From NCBI RefSeq assembly GCF_023757625.1, contig NZ_JALGBZ010000004.1, positions 1-64,000 on the forward strand: 64,000 bases of DNA. The letters run 5' to 3'. The position numbers were made by a program, and so were the translations under genes. Origin of the DNA: Halomonas sp. S3-1-1. Lineage in GTDB: Bacteria > Pseudomonadota > Gammaproteobacteria > Pseudomonadales > Halomonadaceae. Positions 54,393 through 64,000 of this stretch are shown here, piece by piece; position 1 is the stretch's first letter; each line of letters starts with the position of its first letter. The notes beneath the pieces were generated by a model. It was given only the letters and a program-made list of their open reading frames with translations. It did not search any database and was not told the DNA's origin.

Positions 54393-54980
54393 TTAAAACG
54401 GCAAATGAATCGAAGCGTTGAGCTGGGTTAGGTTGCTGAGCGTCGGCGCGTCGATACGCTCGTACTCCAAGCGGCTGACCAGTCGCTTGACGGTCATGGT
54501 CGCACCGAAGCCTTGCAACATGGCGGTACCGCTTTCGCTGCCTTCGAGCTCGTTTTCGCCGCGCCACTCGGTCAGCCCGGACTTGGCGTAGACGCTGAAC
54601 GCGCCCATTCGAAGCCCCGCAACCAGTGCCCCGCCCAACGCCAGGGTGTCCTGAACCAAAGGGGCTACGCTCGAGGTAGTGAACACCTCTTCGCTTTCAC
54701 GGTAGGCAATTTCGGCACCGATATCGACCTGGGGAAAATTGTCCGGGCTAAAGCCCGCGGTCAGGCGAAAGCCAGAGGTGTAATTGTCGATACTGTTGAG
54801 GTTGCTCCCCTCGAGCACTACGCCGTTGGCCAGCGCTACCATCTCGCTGTCCGGCGAGGTGTAGGATTTGGGAAGCAGCTCGGTATTCAGGTAGCTGCTT
54901 TCGCTTGCCAGACACAGCAAGGGAAAAGAGCTGCCGAGAACGCCGCATAAAAGGGTGCTTGCCAAGCGGTTTGCTGGCAT
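54393..54980 (-). CDS. Outer-membrane beta-barrel protein of unknown function
   Basis: A 195-residue protein with signal peptide (MPANRLASTLLCGVLG, cut near CLASES). It has alternating polar/hydrophobic strands (FRLTAGFSPDN, VDIGAEIAYRESE, FSVYAKSGLTEWRGE, VSRLEYERID) and a terminal Phe (LNASIHLPF), the usual signal for barrel assembly. It may belong to a YfaZ- or OmpW-like small-barrel group, but I cannot assign it. Start at the ATG 54980, with AAGGAC upstream. It is the end gene of the minus-strand cluster, but 39 bases after the methyltransferase stop with its own ribosome site, so an independent promoter is possible. Confidence 0.78.
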   Translation of the reverse strand: MPANRLASTLLCGVLGSSFPLLCLASESSYLNTELLPKSYTSPDSEMVALANGVVLEGSNLNSIDNYTSGFRLTAGFSPDNFPQVDIGAEIAYRESEEVFTTSSVAPLVQDTLALGGALVAGLRMGAFSVYAKSGLTEWRGENELEGSESGTAMLQGFGATMTVKRLVSRLEYERIDAPTLSNLTQLNASIHLPF

Positions 54981-55021
54981 TGTCTTGTCCTTTTTTTTAA
55001 AAAACCAAGCCCAATCCAATC

Positions 55022-55840
55022 CTAGCAACGCCCGCTGATTTCGACCACTTCAATTGCGCGATTGGTCAAATTCGTCAGCAAATTTTTCCCCATCGCCGCA
55101 AAACGCTCGCCAAACACCCACTGCGGTGACAGTACCGGCGCCTCAGTGTCGCGTTCCTTGTCGCGCTGACGAGACCGCCAAGCGCGGGCTTCGTCGCTCA
55201 AGTTTTCTACCTCGAGATCCATGAACCCGCAGGCGTTGAGGCTCGTCGAAAGCGCCTCTAGTGTCAGTAGATGGGTGTGCTCGGCGCTGGCCGCCCAGGG
55301 CACGGGATAGTGAAGCGCCACGAGGCTGTCGCCCTGGGTGAGCTCGTGAAGGACTAATCTTCCGCCGGGTCGCAGCACGCGGTGCGCTTCTTCGAGCACT
55401 GGCGTTAGTTCTGGCATGTTCATCAGGCTGTGTTGAAAGATGACCGCATCGAAGCTCTCACATGAAAAGGGAAGCCGGCGGGCATCGCCGGTGATCACTG
55501 CGTAATCGAAGCCGGGCGCGGCAAGCTTACCGATCTTTTGGTTCAAGGCGTTGAAGCGGTGGGTGATGTCGAGCCCGGTCATCGAAAAGCCAAGCGAGGC
55601 ACCCAGGCGCACGAGCCCGCCAAGCCCCGCGCCGATATCCAGCACGCGCGGCTGACTAACCGGGTTGAGTCGCTCGAACAGCCGCTTTGAGGCCTTCAGC
55701 CCGCCGATATGGAGCTGATCCAGCGGGGCGAGTTGAAAAGGTGTGGCGCCGTCCGGGTAGTGGCGCCTGATCTGCTCGAGCACCTCATCGTCGCGTAGCG
55801 CCTGGTGGTAGTGCGCGGCAAGCGAACGGGACCCGCTCAC
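55022..55840 (-). CDS. SAM-dependent methyltransferase (class I)
   Basis: A 272-residue methyltransferase. Motif I is VLDIGAGLGG (about 66-75), the acidic residue after strand 2 is in GLDITHRF, motif II is ITGDARRLPFSCESFDAVIFQHSLMNM and motif III is HRVLRPGGRLVLHELTQG. It resembles UbiE/COQ5-type small-molecule methyltransferases, but the substrate is unknown. Its GTG start overlaps the stop of the acyl-CoA synthetase as GTGA, so translation is coupled. It is the last member of the leucine/isovalerate catabolism operon, a location that gives no obvious role. Confidence 0.85.
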   Translation of the reverse strand: MSGSRSLAAHYHQALRDDEVLEQIRRHYPDGATPFQLAPLDQLHIGGLKASKRLFERLNPVSQPRVLDIGAGLGGLVRLGASLGFSMTGLDITHRFNALNQKIGKLAAPGFDYAVITGDARRLPFSCESFDAVIFQHSLMNMPELTPVLEEAHRVLRPGGRLVLHELTQGDSLVALHYPVPWAASAEHTHLLTLEALSTSLNACGFMDLEVENLSDEARAWRSRQRDKERDTEAPVLSPQWVFGERFAAMGKNLLTNLTNRAIEVVEISGRC

Positions 55841-57546
55841 GACAGCGTCTCCTTATCGAGCCCCAGCTCGTGCGTCGATATCTCGCGCATCTTGAACTTC
55901 TGGATTTTGCCGGTCACCGTCATGGGGAATTCGTCGACGAACTTGAAGTAGCGCGGGATCTTGAAGTGGGTGATCTTGTCTTTACAGAAGGCGCGTAGAT
56001 CCTCGCCGGTGATCTCCTCGGCATCGGCGTTGAGCCGAACCCAGGCGATCAGCTCTTCGCCGTACTTCTCATCCGGCACGCCAGTCACCTGCACGTCCGC
56101 AACGCTTGGGTGAGTGTAGAGAAACTCCTCTACCTCCTTGGGATAGACGTTTTCGCCGCCGCGAATCACCATGTCCTTGATGCGCCCGACGATCTGCAGG
56201 TAGCCCTCGTCGTCCATGGTCGCAAGGTCGCCGGTGTGCATCCAGCCGGCGCTGTCGATGGCATCCGTCGTGGCCTGTTCGTTGTTCCAGTACTTGAGCA
56301 TGACGCTATAGCCACGAGTACAGAGCTCGCCAATCTCGCCGCGGGGGAGGACGGCGCCGCTTAGCGGGTCGATGACCTTGCTTTCCAGGTGCGGCTGGGT
56401 ACGGCCCACGGTGGAAACGCGCTTGTCGATCGTGTCGTCGGCGCCGGTCTGGGCGGACACCGGGCTGGTTTCGGTCATGCCGTAGGCGATCTGTACGCCC
56501 TTCATGTTCATCTTCTCGATCACCTGCTTCATCACCGCTGCCGGGCAGATCGATCCCGCCATGATGCCGGTGCGCAGATTCGAGAAATCGGTGGCGGCGA
56601 AGTCCTCGTGTTCGAGCTCGGCCAGAAACATGGTCGGTACGCCAAAAAGGGCGGTCGCGCGCTGCTCGTGCACTGCCTTGAGCACCTGAGCGGCATCGAA
56701 GCTTTCGCCCGGGTAGATCATCGCAGCACCATGGGTCATGCAGCCGAGATTGCCCATCACCATGCCGAAGCAGTGATAGAGCGGCACCGGAATCACCAGC
56801 CGGTCCTGGCTGGTAAACCCCATGCTTTCAGCGACGAAAAAGCCGTTATTGAGAATATTGTGATGCGAGAGCGTCGCGCCCTTGGGAAAGCCGGTGGTGC
56901 CGGAGGTGTACTGAATGTTGATCGGGTCATCGAACTGGAGGGTGGCCTGCAGAGTATCGAGGGTAGCCTGATCGGTGCGGCTCGCCTCATCCAGCATATC
57001 GCGCCAGCGCCACATGCCCGGGTGGTGCTCATCGCTTAAATTCACCACGCACTCGAGCTGAGACAGGCGCTTCGAGCGAAGCTCGCCCGGCGCGCAGGTT
57101 TCAAGCTCCGGGGCGAGCTCGTACAGCATGGCGCGGTAGTCCGCGGTCTTGAAGCGGTCGGCGCAGATCAGATAGCGCGCGCCTGACTGGTTCAGCGCGT
57201 AGTCGAGCTCACTTGTGCGGTAGGCCGGGTTGATGTTGACCAGAATCGCGCCGATCTTTGCAGTCGCAAACTGGGTCAGCGTCCACTCCGAGCAGTTGGG
57301 CGCCCAGATGCCCACGCGGTCGCCGCGCTGAACGCCAATGGAAAGCAGCGCCCGGGCGCAGCGGTTCACCTGCGCATTGAACTCGCGGTAACTCCAGTGA
57401 ATGTTCTGGTGCAGCACGATCAACGCGTCGTTATCCGGATACTGCGCGGCGATCTGGTCGAGCTTGTCGCCGATGGTCATGCCCAGAAGCGGCTTATCGG
57501 CGACGCTGCTGGTATAGCTTGGCAGAGAGGGAGTATTCGGCGCCAT
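55837..57546 (-). CDS. AMP-binding acyl-CoA synthetase of the leu/isovalerate operon
   Basis: A 569-residue adenylate-forming ligase. P-loop block YTSGTTGFPKGATLSH; further AMP-binding blocks AYGMTETSPVSAQ, GWMHTGDLATMD, GRIKDMVIRGGENVYPKEVEEF and the C-terminal FPMTVTGKIQKFKMRE lysine. It turns a carboxylic acid into its CoA ester. Position in the liu-type cluster suggests a branched- or short-chain acid such as isovalerate or acetoacetate; medium-chain acids are also possible. I use the ATG at 57546 with AGGAGA upstream, since the earlier frame adds an unrelated 46 residues. Confidence 0.88.
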   Translation of the reverse strand: MAPNTPSLPSYTSSVADKPLLGMTIGDKLDQIAAQYPDNDALIVLHQNIHWSYREFNAQVNRCARALLSIGVQRGDRVGIWAPNCSEWTLTQFATAKIGAILVNINPAYRTSELDYALNQSGARYLICADRFKTADYRAMLYELAPELETCAPGELRSKRLSQLECVVNLSDEHHPGMWRWRDMLDEASRTDQATLDTLQATLQFDDPINIQYTSGTTGFPKGATLSHHNILNNGFFVAESMGFTSQDRLVIPVPLYHCFGMVMGNLGCMTHGAAMIYPGESFDAAQVLKAVHEQRATALFGVPTMFLAELEHEDFAATDFSNLRTGIMAGSICPAAVMKQVIEKMNMKGVQIAYGMTETSPVSAQTGADDTIDKRVSTVGRTQPHLESKVIDPLSGAVLPRGEIGELCTRGYSVMLKYWNNEQATTDAIDSAGWMHTGDLATMDDEGYLQIVGRIKDMVIRGGENVYPKEVEEFLYTHPSVADVQVTGVPDEKYGEELIAWVRLNADAEEITGEDLRAFCKDKITHFKIPRYFKFVDEFPMTVTGKIQKFKMREISTHELGLDKETLS

Positions 57547-57617
57547 GATGTCTCTCCTGATTGTTGTTGTGCTAGTTGTTATGATTGCTGTGGGCAAGAT
57601 CGAGAAAACTAGTGGGC

Positions 57618-58520
57618 TCAGCGCGCGCCCAGGGCGCGGGCGACTTTCGATGCGGGCGTACGGCCAAGCTGTCCGTTGATCCACTCGCCGGTCTCGATGA
57701 TCGACTCAAGGTTCACGCCGGTTTCGATACCTAACCCTTGGAGCAGATAGAGCACGTCTTCTGTTGCCACGTTACCGGAAGCGCCCTTGGCGTAGGGACA
57801 GCCGCCCAGGCCCCCGGTCGAGGCATCGATGACGGCCACACCCTGTTCGAGCACTGCAAAAAGGTTGGCGATCGCCATGCCGTAGGTGTCATGAAAATGT
57901 GCGGCCAGGCGCTCCACGGGCACGACGTTCGCCACCTCATCGATCATTTGTCGGGCTTTCAGCGGCGTGCCGACGCCGATGGTGTCGCCCAGCGACACCT
58001 CGAAACAGCCCATTTCGAAAAGCGATTGGGCCACCCGAGCAACCTTTCGCGGAGTGATCTCACCTTCATAAGGGCAGCCCAGCACGCAGGAAACGTAGCC
58101 GCGCACGCGCACGTTCGCATCAAGGGCGCGCGCCATCACCGGCTCGAAACGCGCAAGCGACTCGTCGATCGAGCAGTTGATGTTTTTTTGCGAAAACGCT
58201 TCAGAGGCGGCGGCGAACACCGCGACCTCGGAAACGTTCGCTTCCAGCGCGTTCTCTAACCCTTTTAGGTTCGGGGTTAGGGCGCAGTACGTCACGTTGG
58301 GGTCCCGAGCGATGCCCTGCATGACCTCCCGGGCATCGCCCATTTGCGGCACCCACTTGGGAGAGACGAAGCTCGCCGCCTCGATATGGGTAAGCCCCGC
58401 CCGCGCCAGGCGCTCGATCAGCTCGATCTTGACGGCGGTAGCGACCACCTCGCCAGGCTCGTTCTGGAGCCCGTCACGCGGGGCCATGTCGACCAGACGT
58501 ACGCGTTGGGGAAGTGGCAT
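57618..58520 (-). CDS. liuE: Hydroxymethylglutaryl-CoA lyase
   Basis: A 300-residue DRE-TIM metallolyase that splits HMG-CoA into acetoacetate and acetyl-CoA, the last step of leucine breakdown. Blocks: LVDMAPRDGLQNE (the DGLQ motif), GYVSCVLGCPYEG, SLGDTIGVGTP, AAHFHDTYGMAI (metal His) and GGLGGCPYAKGASGNVATED with the active-site Cys. The ATG at 58520 has AAGGAG 7 bases upstream; the GTG at 58526 is too close to that site. It starts 2 bases after the carboxylase alpha stop. Confidence 0.95.
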   Translation of the reverse strand: MPLPQRVRLVDMAPRDGLQNEPGEVVATAVKIELIERLARAGLTHIEAASFVSPKWVPQMGDAREVMQGIARDPNVTYCALTPNLKGLENALEANVSEVAVFAAASEAFSQKNINCSIDESLARFEPVMARALDANVRVRGYVSCVLGCPYEGEITPRKVARVAQSLFEMGCFEVSLGDTIGVGTPLKARQMIDEVANVVPVERLAAHFHDTYGMAIANLFAVLEQGVAVIDASTGGLGGCPYAKGASGNVATEDVLYLLQGLGIETGVNLESIIETGEWINGQLGRTPASKVARALGAR

Positions 58521-58522
58521 GG

Positions 58523-60555
<2,033 letters not shown>

Positions 60556-60559
<4 letters not shown>

Positions 60560-61377
60560 GAGCGCTCCCCGGCGTTATCGTTGTCATCCTGCGGTGCCCA
60601 GGCAGGCAAACGCTTGTCGAAAAAGCTCGAAAGCCCCTCCTGGCCTTCGTCGCTGACCCGCAGCTCGGCAATGGTCTGACACGTCCTTTCGCGGGTGGCA
60701 TCGGAATCCGGTGATTGACCCACCGCCGCGAGCAGGGCCTTGGTGGCCCGCTGCGCCCGGGGCGAGCCCGCCAGAAGCGTTTGGGTCATTGCCTCTACCG
60801 CGCGATCCAGGGCCTCGGGCGCGACCACTTGGTGGGCAAGGCCGAGCGCCAGCGCCGAGTCGGCATCGATCACTTCGGCGGTGAGTGCGTAGCGCCGCGC
60901 TTGCCGAGCGCCGATGGCGCGCTGCACATAGGGGCTGATGACCGCCGGCGACAGGCCGATCTTGACCTCGGAGAGGCAAAATCGGGCTTTTGTCGAGGCG
61001 ATGACCACATCGCAGCAGGCCGCCAGGCCCACCGCGCCGCCAAAGGCCGCGCCCTGCACCCGACACACCGTAGGGCAGGGCAGCGTGTCCAAGCGATACA
61101 TCAGCTCGGCGAGCCGGCGCGAATCCGCAAGGTTGTCGTCATGGCTATAGTCGACCATGCGTTTCATCCAGTTGAGATCCGCCCCCGCCGAGAAGCTTTT
61201 GCCGTCGGAGCCGAGCACCAATACCCGCACTTGCTGGCGCTCGATGGGCTCGAGCAGCTCCTTCAAGTGGTCAGTCAGCTCGGCTATCAGGTGGTCGTCA
61301 AAGGCGTTGTGTACTGCTGGGCGGTTCAGGCTCAGGTGAGCCACCCCGTTTTCAATCGCAAGCGTCGAATGGTTCAT
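60556..61377 (-). CDS. liuC: Methylglutaconyl-CoA hydratase (enoyl-CoA hydratase family)
   Basis: A 273-residue crotonase-fold enzyme expected to hydrate 3-methylglutaconyl-CoA to HMG-CoA. Blocks: VAHLSLNRPAVHNAFDD, LGSDGKSFSAGADLNWMK (oxyanion hole), VQGAAFGGAVGLAACCDVVIAS, ARFCLSEVKIGLSPAVISPYV and GLAHQVV. The ATG at 61377 follows the carboxylase beta stop by 4 bases; the longer frame to 61401 overlaps it. The specific substrate is inferred from the operon, as crotonase substrates are hard to tell from sequence. Confidence 0.92.
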
Positions 61378-61381
61378 GGCA

Positions 61382-62989
61382 TCACATCCTGAACACGCCA
61401 AAGCGCGTCTCTTCGATCTCGGCGTTCATTGCGGCGGCTAAAGAAAGCCCCAGTACGTCGCGGGTCTGGAGTGGGTCGATGACGCCATCGTCCCAAAGCC
61501 TGGCGCTCGCGTAGGTCGGGTGGCCCTGGCGCTCGTACTGCTCGCGGGTCGGCGCTTTGAACGACTCTTCGTCCTCTGGCGACCACGCGCGGCCGTCACG
61601 CTCGTACTGCTCGCGCTTGACTTGGGCGAGCACGCCGGCGGCCTGCTCGCCGCCCATCACCGAAATACGCGCGTTGGGCCACATGAACAGCAAATTCGGG
61701 TCATAAGCGCGCCCACACATGCCGTAGTTGCCGGCGCCGAAGCTTCCGCCAATCAAGACGGTGAATTTGGGCACTTTGGCGCAGGCCACGGCGGTCACGA
61801 GTTTGGCGCCGTGCTTGGCGATACCTTCGTGCTCGTATTTCGAGCCCACCATGAACCCGGTAATGTTCTGCAGAAACAGCAGCGGTACCTTGCGCTGAGC
61901 GCAAAGTTCGATGAAGTGTGCGCCTTTCACCGCGCTTTCAGAGAAAAGCACCCCGTTGTTGGCCACGATTCCCACCGGGTGGCCGTGGATATGGGCAAAA
62001 CCGGTCACCAGCGTGTCGCCATAGTAGCGCTTGAACTCGTCGAAATCGGAGCCATCGACGATGCGCCCGATCACCTCGCGCACATCGAAGGGCTTTTTGA
62101 GATCGACTCCCACGATGCCGTAAAGCTCGGCGGGGTCGAGTTTGGGCGGGGTTGGCGCCTTCATGGCAAGCTGGCCGCGCTTTTGCCAGTTGAGCCGGGC
62201 GATACAGTTACGGGCGAGCTGAAGGGCGTGCATATCGTTTTCGGCGTAATGATCCGCCACGCCGCTGACCTTGGCGTGAACATCGGCACCGCCCAGCGCT
62301 TCGGCGCTGATGCTCTCGCCAGTGGCCGCCTTGACCAGCGGCGGGCCGCCCAGAAAGATCGTGCCCTGTTCGCGCACGATGATCGACTCGTCCGCCATGG
62401 CCGGCACGTAGGCGCCGCCAGCGGTGCAGGAGCCCATCACGACGGCGATCTGCGGAATGCCCTCGGCGGACATCGTGGCCTGGTTGTAGAAGATGCGCCC
62501 GAAGTGGTCGCGATCCGGAAACACCTCGTCCTGGCGGGGCAGAAAGGCGCCGCCGGAGTCAACCAGATAGATACACGGCAGGCGGTGCTTGCGGGCGATC
62601 TCCTGAGCGCGCAGATGTTTTTTCACCGTCAGCGGAAAGTAAGTACCGCCCTTGACCGTGGCATCGTTGGCGACGATCACGCACTCCACGCCTTTAACGC
62701 GGCCGATGCCGGTCACCACGCCGGCAGCGGGGACCTCGCTTTCGTAAACCTTATGGGCGGCCAGCGCCGAGAACTCGAGAAAGGGCGCGCCTTCGTCGAT
62801 CAAGTGATCGATGCGGTCGCGCACGAAGAGCTTCCCGCGGCTTTCGTGACGCTCCCGGGCGCTGGCACCGCCGCCCTGGGCGACGGTTTCTGTCAGCTCA
62901 AAGAGCGTGTCGACCTCGGCGCGCAGAGCGGCGTCGTTTTGCTGAAACAGGTCACTGCGCGGGTTGATCTGGGTAGTCAGTGTGCTCAT
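61382..62989 (-). CDS. liuB: Methylcrotonyl-CoA carboxylase beta subunit (carboxyltransferase)
   Basis: A 535-residue carboxyltransferase that moves the carboxyl from biotin to 3-methylcrotonyl-CoA. Blocks: [92 protein letters not shown] and [18 protein letters not shown]. Length matches MccB (about 535). It starts 9 bases after the isovaleryl-CoA dehydrogenase stop and is followed by liuC and liuD, the liu order known from Pseudomonas. Confidence 0.94.
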   Translation of the reverse strand: MSTLTTQINPRSDLFQQNDAALRAEVDTLFELTETVAQGGGASARERHESRGKLFVRDRIDHLIDEGAPFLEFSALAAHKVYESEVPAAGVVTGIGRVKGVECVIVANDATVKGGTYFPLTVKKHLRAQEIARKHRLPCIYLVDSGGAFLPRQDEVFPDRDHFGRIFYNQATMSAEGIPQIAVVMGSCTAGGAYVPAMADESIIVREQGTIFLGGPPLVKAATGESISAEALGGADVHAKVSGVADHYAENDMHALQLARNCIARLNWQKRGQLAMKAPTPPKLDPAELYGIVGVDLKKPFDVREVIGRIVDGSDFDEFKRYYGDTLVTGFAHIHGHPVGIVANNGVLFSESAVKGAHFIELCAQRKVPLLFLQNITGFMVGSKYEHEGIAKHGAKLVTAVACAKVPKFTVLIGGSFGAGNYGMCGRAYDPNLLFMWPNARISVMGGEQAAGVLAQVKREQYERDGRAWSPEDEESFKAPTREQYERQGHPTYASARLWDDGVIDPLQTRDVLGLSLAAAMNAEIEETRFGVFRM

Positions 62990-62998
62990 CGCGCCCCC

Positions 62999-64000
62999 TT
63001 AGCGGCTTTCGCTGAACAGTTCGCGGCCGATCAGCATACGGCGAATCTCGCTGGTGCCGGCGCCTATCTCGTAGAGCTTGGCGTCGCGCAGCAGCCGCCC
63101 GGTGGGGTACTCGTTTATATAGCCGTTACCGCCGAGCAGTTGAATGGCGTCCAGCGCAACCTGCGTCGCTTTTTCGGCGCAGTAAAGAATGACGCCAGCG
63201 GCGTCCTTACGCGAGGTTTGGCCGCGATCACAGGCCGCAGCTACCGCGTACAGGTACGCCCGGCAGGCGTTGAGGGTGGTGTACATGTCCGCCACCTTGC
63301 CCTGAACGAGCTGGAACTCACCGATGGACTGCTCGAACTGTTTGCGCTCGTGAATGTAGGGCACGACCACGTCCATGGCCGCCTGCATGATGCCGATAGG
63401 CCCCGCGGCGAGCACTGTGCGCTCGTAATCGAGCCCGCTCATCAGCACCCGCACGCCCTTGCCGACTTCGCCGAGCACGTTCTCCTCGGGCACCTCGCAG
63501 TCCTGAAACACCAACTCGCAGGTATTGGAGCCGCGCATGCCCAGCTTGTCGAGCTTCTGCGCGGTGGAAAATCCCGGCATGCCTTTTTCGATCAAAAACG
63601 TGGTGATGCCTTTGGAGCCGGCGTCCGGGTCGGTCTTGGCGTAAACCACCAATACGTCCGCGTCCGGACCGTTGGTGATCCACATTTTGTTGCCGTTCAA
63701 CACGTACTTGTCGCCGCGCTTCTCGGCGCGAAGCTTCATCGACACCACGTCTGAACCGGCACCGGGCTCGGACATGGCCAGCGCGCCGATATGCTCGCCG
63801 CTGATCAGTTTGGGCAGGTACTTCTCTTTCTGAGCGGCGCTTGCGTTACGCTTGATCTGATTGACACACAGATTGGAGTGAGCCCCAAACGAGAGGGCCA
63901 CCGACGCGCTGGCTCTGGATATCTCCTCCATGGCGATGCAGTGGGCCAGATACCCCATGCCGCTGCCGCCATCCTCGTCCGACACGGTGATTCCCAAAAG
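62999..64000 (-). CDS. liuA: Isovaleryl-CoA dehydrogenase (5' part cut by window end)
   Basis: The C-terminal ~334 residues of an acyl-CoA dehydrogenase; the start lies beyond the window. Blocks: [72 protein letters not shown] ([19 protein letters not shown]) and [41 protein letters not shown]. The [13 protein letters not shown] segment holds the Glu that acts as catalytic base in isovaleryl-CoA dehydrogenases, a position that differs from other acyl-CoA dehydrogenases. First enzyme of this leucine pathway operon. Confidence 0.94.
   Translation of the reverse strand, partial: LLGITVSDEDGGSGMGYLAHCIAMEEISRASASVALSFGAHSNLCVNQIKRNASAAQKEKYLPKLISGEHIGALAMSEPGAGSDVVSMKLRAEKRGDKYVLNGNKMWITNGPDADVLVVYAKTDPDAGSKGITTFLIEKGMPGFSTAQKLDKLGMRGSNTCELVFQDCEVPEENVLGEVGKGVRVLMSGLDYERTVLAAGPIGIMQAAMDVVVPYIHERKQFEQSIGEFQLVQGKVADMYTTLNACRAYLYAVAAACDRGQTSRKDAAGVILYCAEKATQVALDAIQLLGGNGYINEYPTGRLLRDAKLYEIGAGTSEIRRMLIGRELFSESR

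Noticed and set aside
61520..63754. A 744-codon open frame on the plus strand opposite the carboxylase beta and dehydrogenase genes
   Set aside because: It is antisense to two clear enzyme genes and has no family features. Long antisense frames are expected in GC-rich coding DNA.

Overview
The window is a contiguous, gene-dense, GC-rich stretch of a gammaproteobacterial chromosome. It is most likely from a halophilic genus close to Halomonas. That is an inference from gene order (mucD-lepA-lepB-rnc-era-recO-pdxJ-acpS-barA, then cysM-rlmD-relA-mazG, as in Pseudomonas and relatives), from Halomonas-like protein sequences and from an xdh-guaD cluster run by a RutR-like regulator. No prophage, transposase, CRISPR array or tRNA was seen.

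Layout. 1-360: end of an rRNA operon (23S 3' end, 5S, terminator), then hairpin-rich REP-like repeats. 596-7452: purine catabolism (xdhA-xdhB-xdhC-guaD, minus strand) divergent from a RutR-type TetR gene, with a RutR-like palindrome at the xdhA promoter. 7478-11174: a two-gene minus-strand unit (DUF6482-like protein, small lipoprotein), a solitary heme A synthase, a DUF2489 protein and an OmpA-type lipoprotein. 11441-16491: a Fur-box-preceded TonB2-type operon (DUF3450, TtpC-like, ExbB, ExbD, TonB, TPR). 16508-22308: xthA with a small basic protein, rhlB, dinG, aroG. 22703-27077: the envelope-stress locus rpoE(algU)-rseA-rseB-mucD, with a possible basic leader peptide abutting rpoE and sigma-E-like promoter candidates. 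27326-36308: lepA, lepB, rnc, era, recO, pdxJ, acpS and convergent barA. 36399-45831: cysM, rlmD, relA, mazG, ppc, rluF. 45909-48276: trpR-trpE-trpG with a near-textbook trp operator over its promoter. 48413-50308: a Kef-type antiporter.

50369-54318 is the most unusual part. A LysR gene diverges from a second-type, AceE-like 2-oxoacid dehydrogenase E1. The E1 is followed by a 63-codon gene that is essentially a free-standing peripheral subunit-binding domain (PSBD), with no lipoyl domain, E2 catalytic domain or E3 nearby. The LysR gene and the start of the E1 gene look less GC-rich than their surroundings. A stand-alone PSBD that keeps the three partner-contacting arginines suggests an adaptor or decoy acting on the pyruvate dehydrogenase complex.

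54393-64000 (minus strand): a beta-barrel outer membrane protein, then a leucine/isovalerate degradation operon. In transcription order it reads isovaleryl-CoA dehydrogenase (cut by the window edge), methylcrotonyl-CoA carboxylase beta, methylglutaconyl-CoA hydratase, carboxylase alpha, HMG-CoA lyase, an acyl-CoA synthetase and a SAM methyltransferase translationally coupled to it. All statements rest on reading the sequence; no database search was run.
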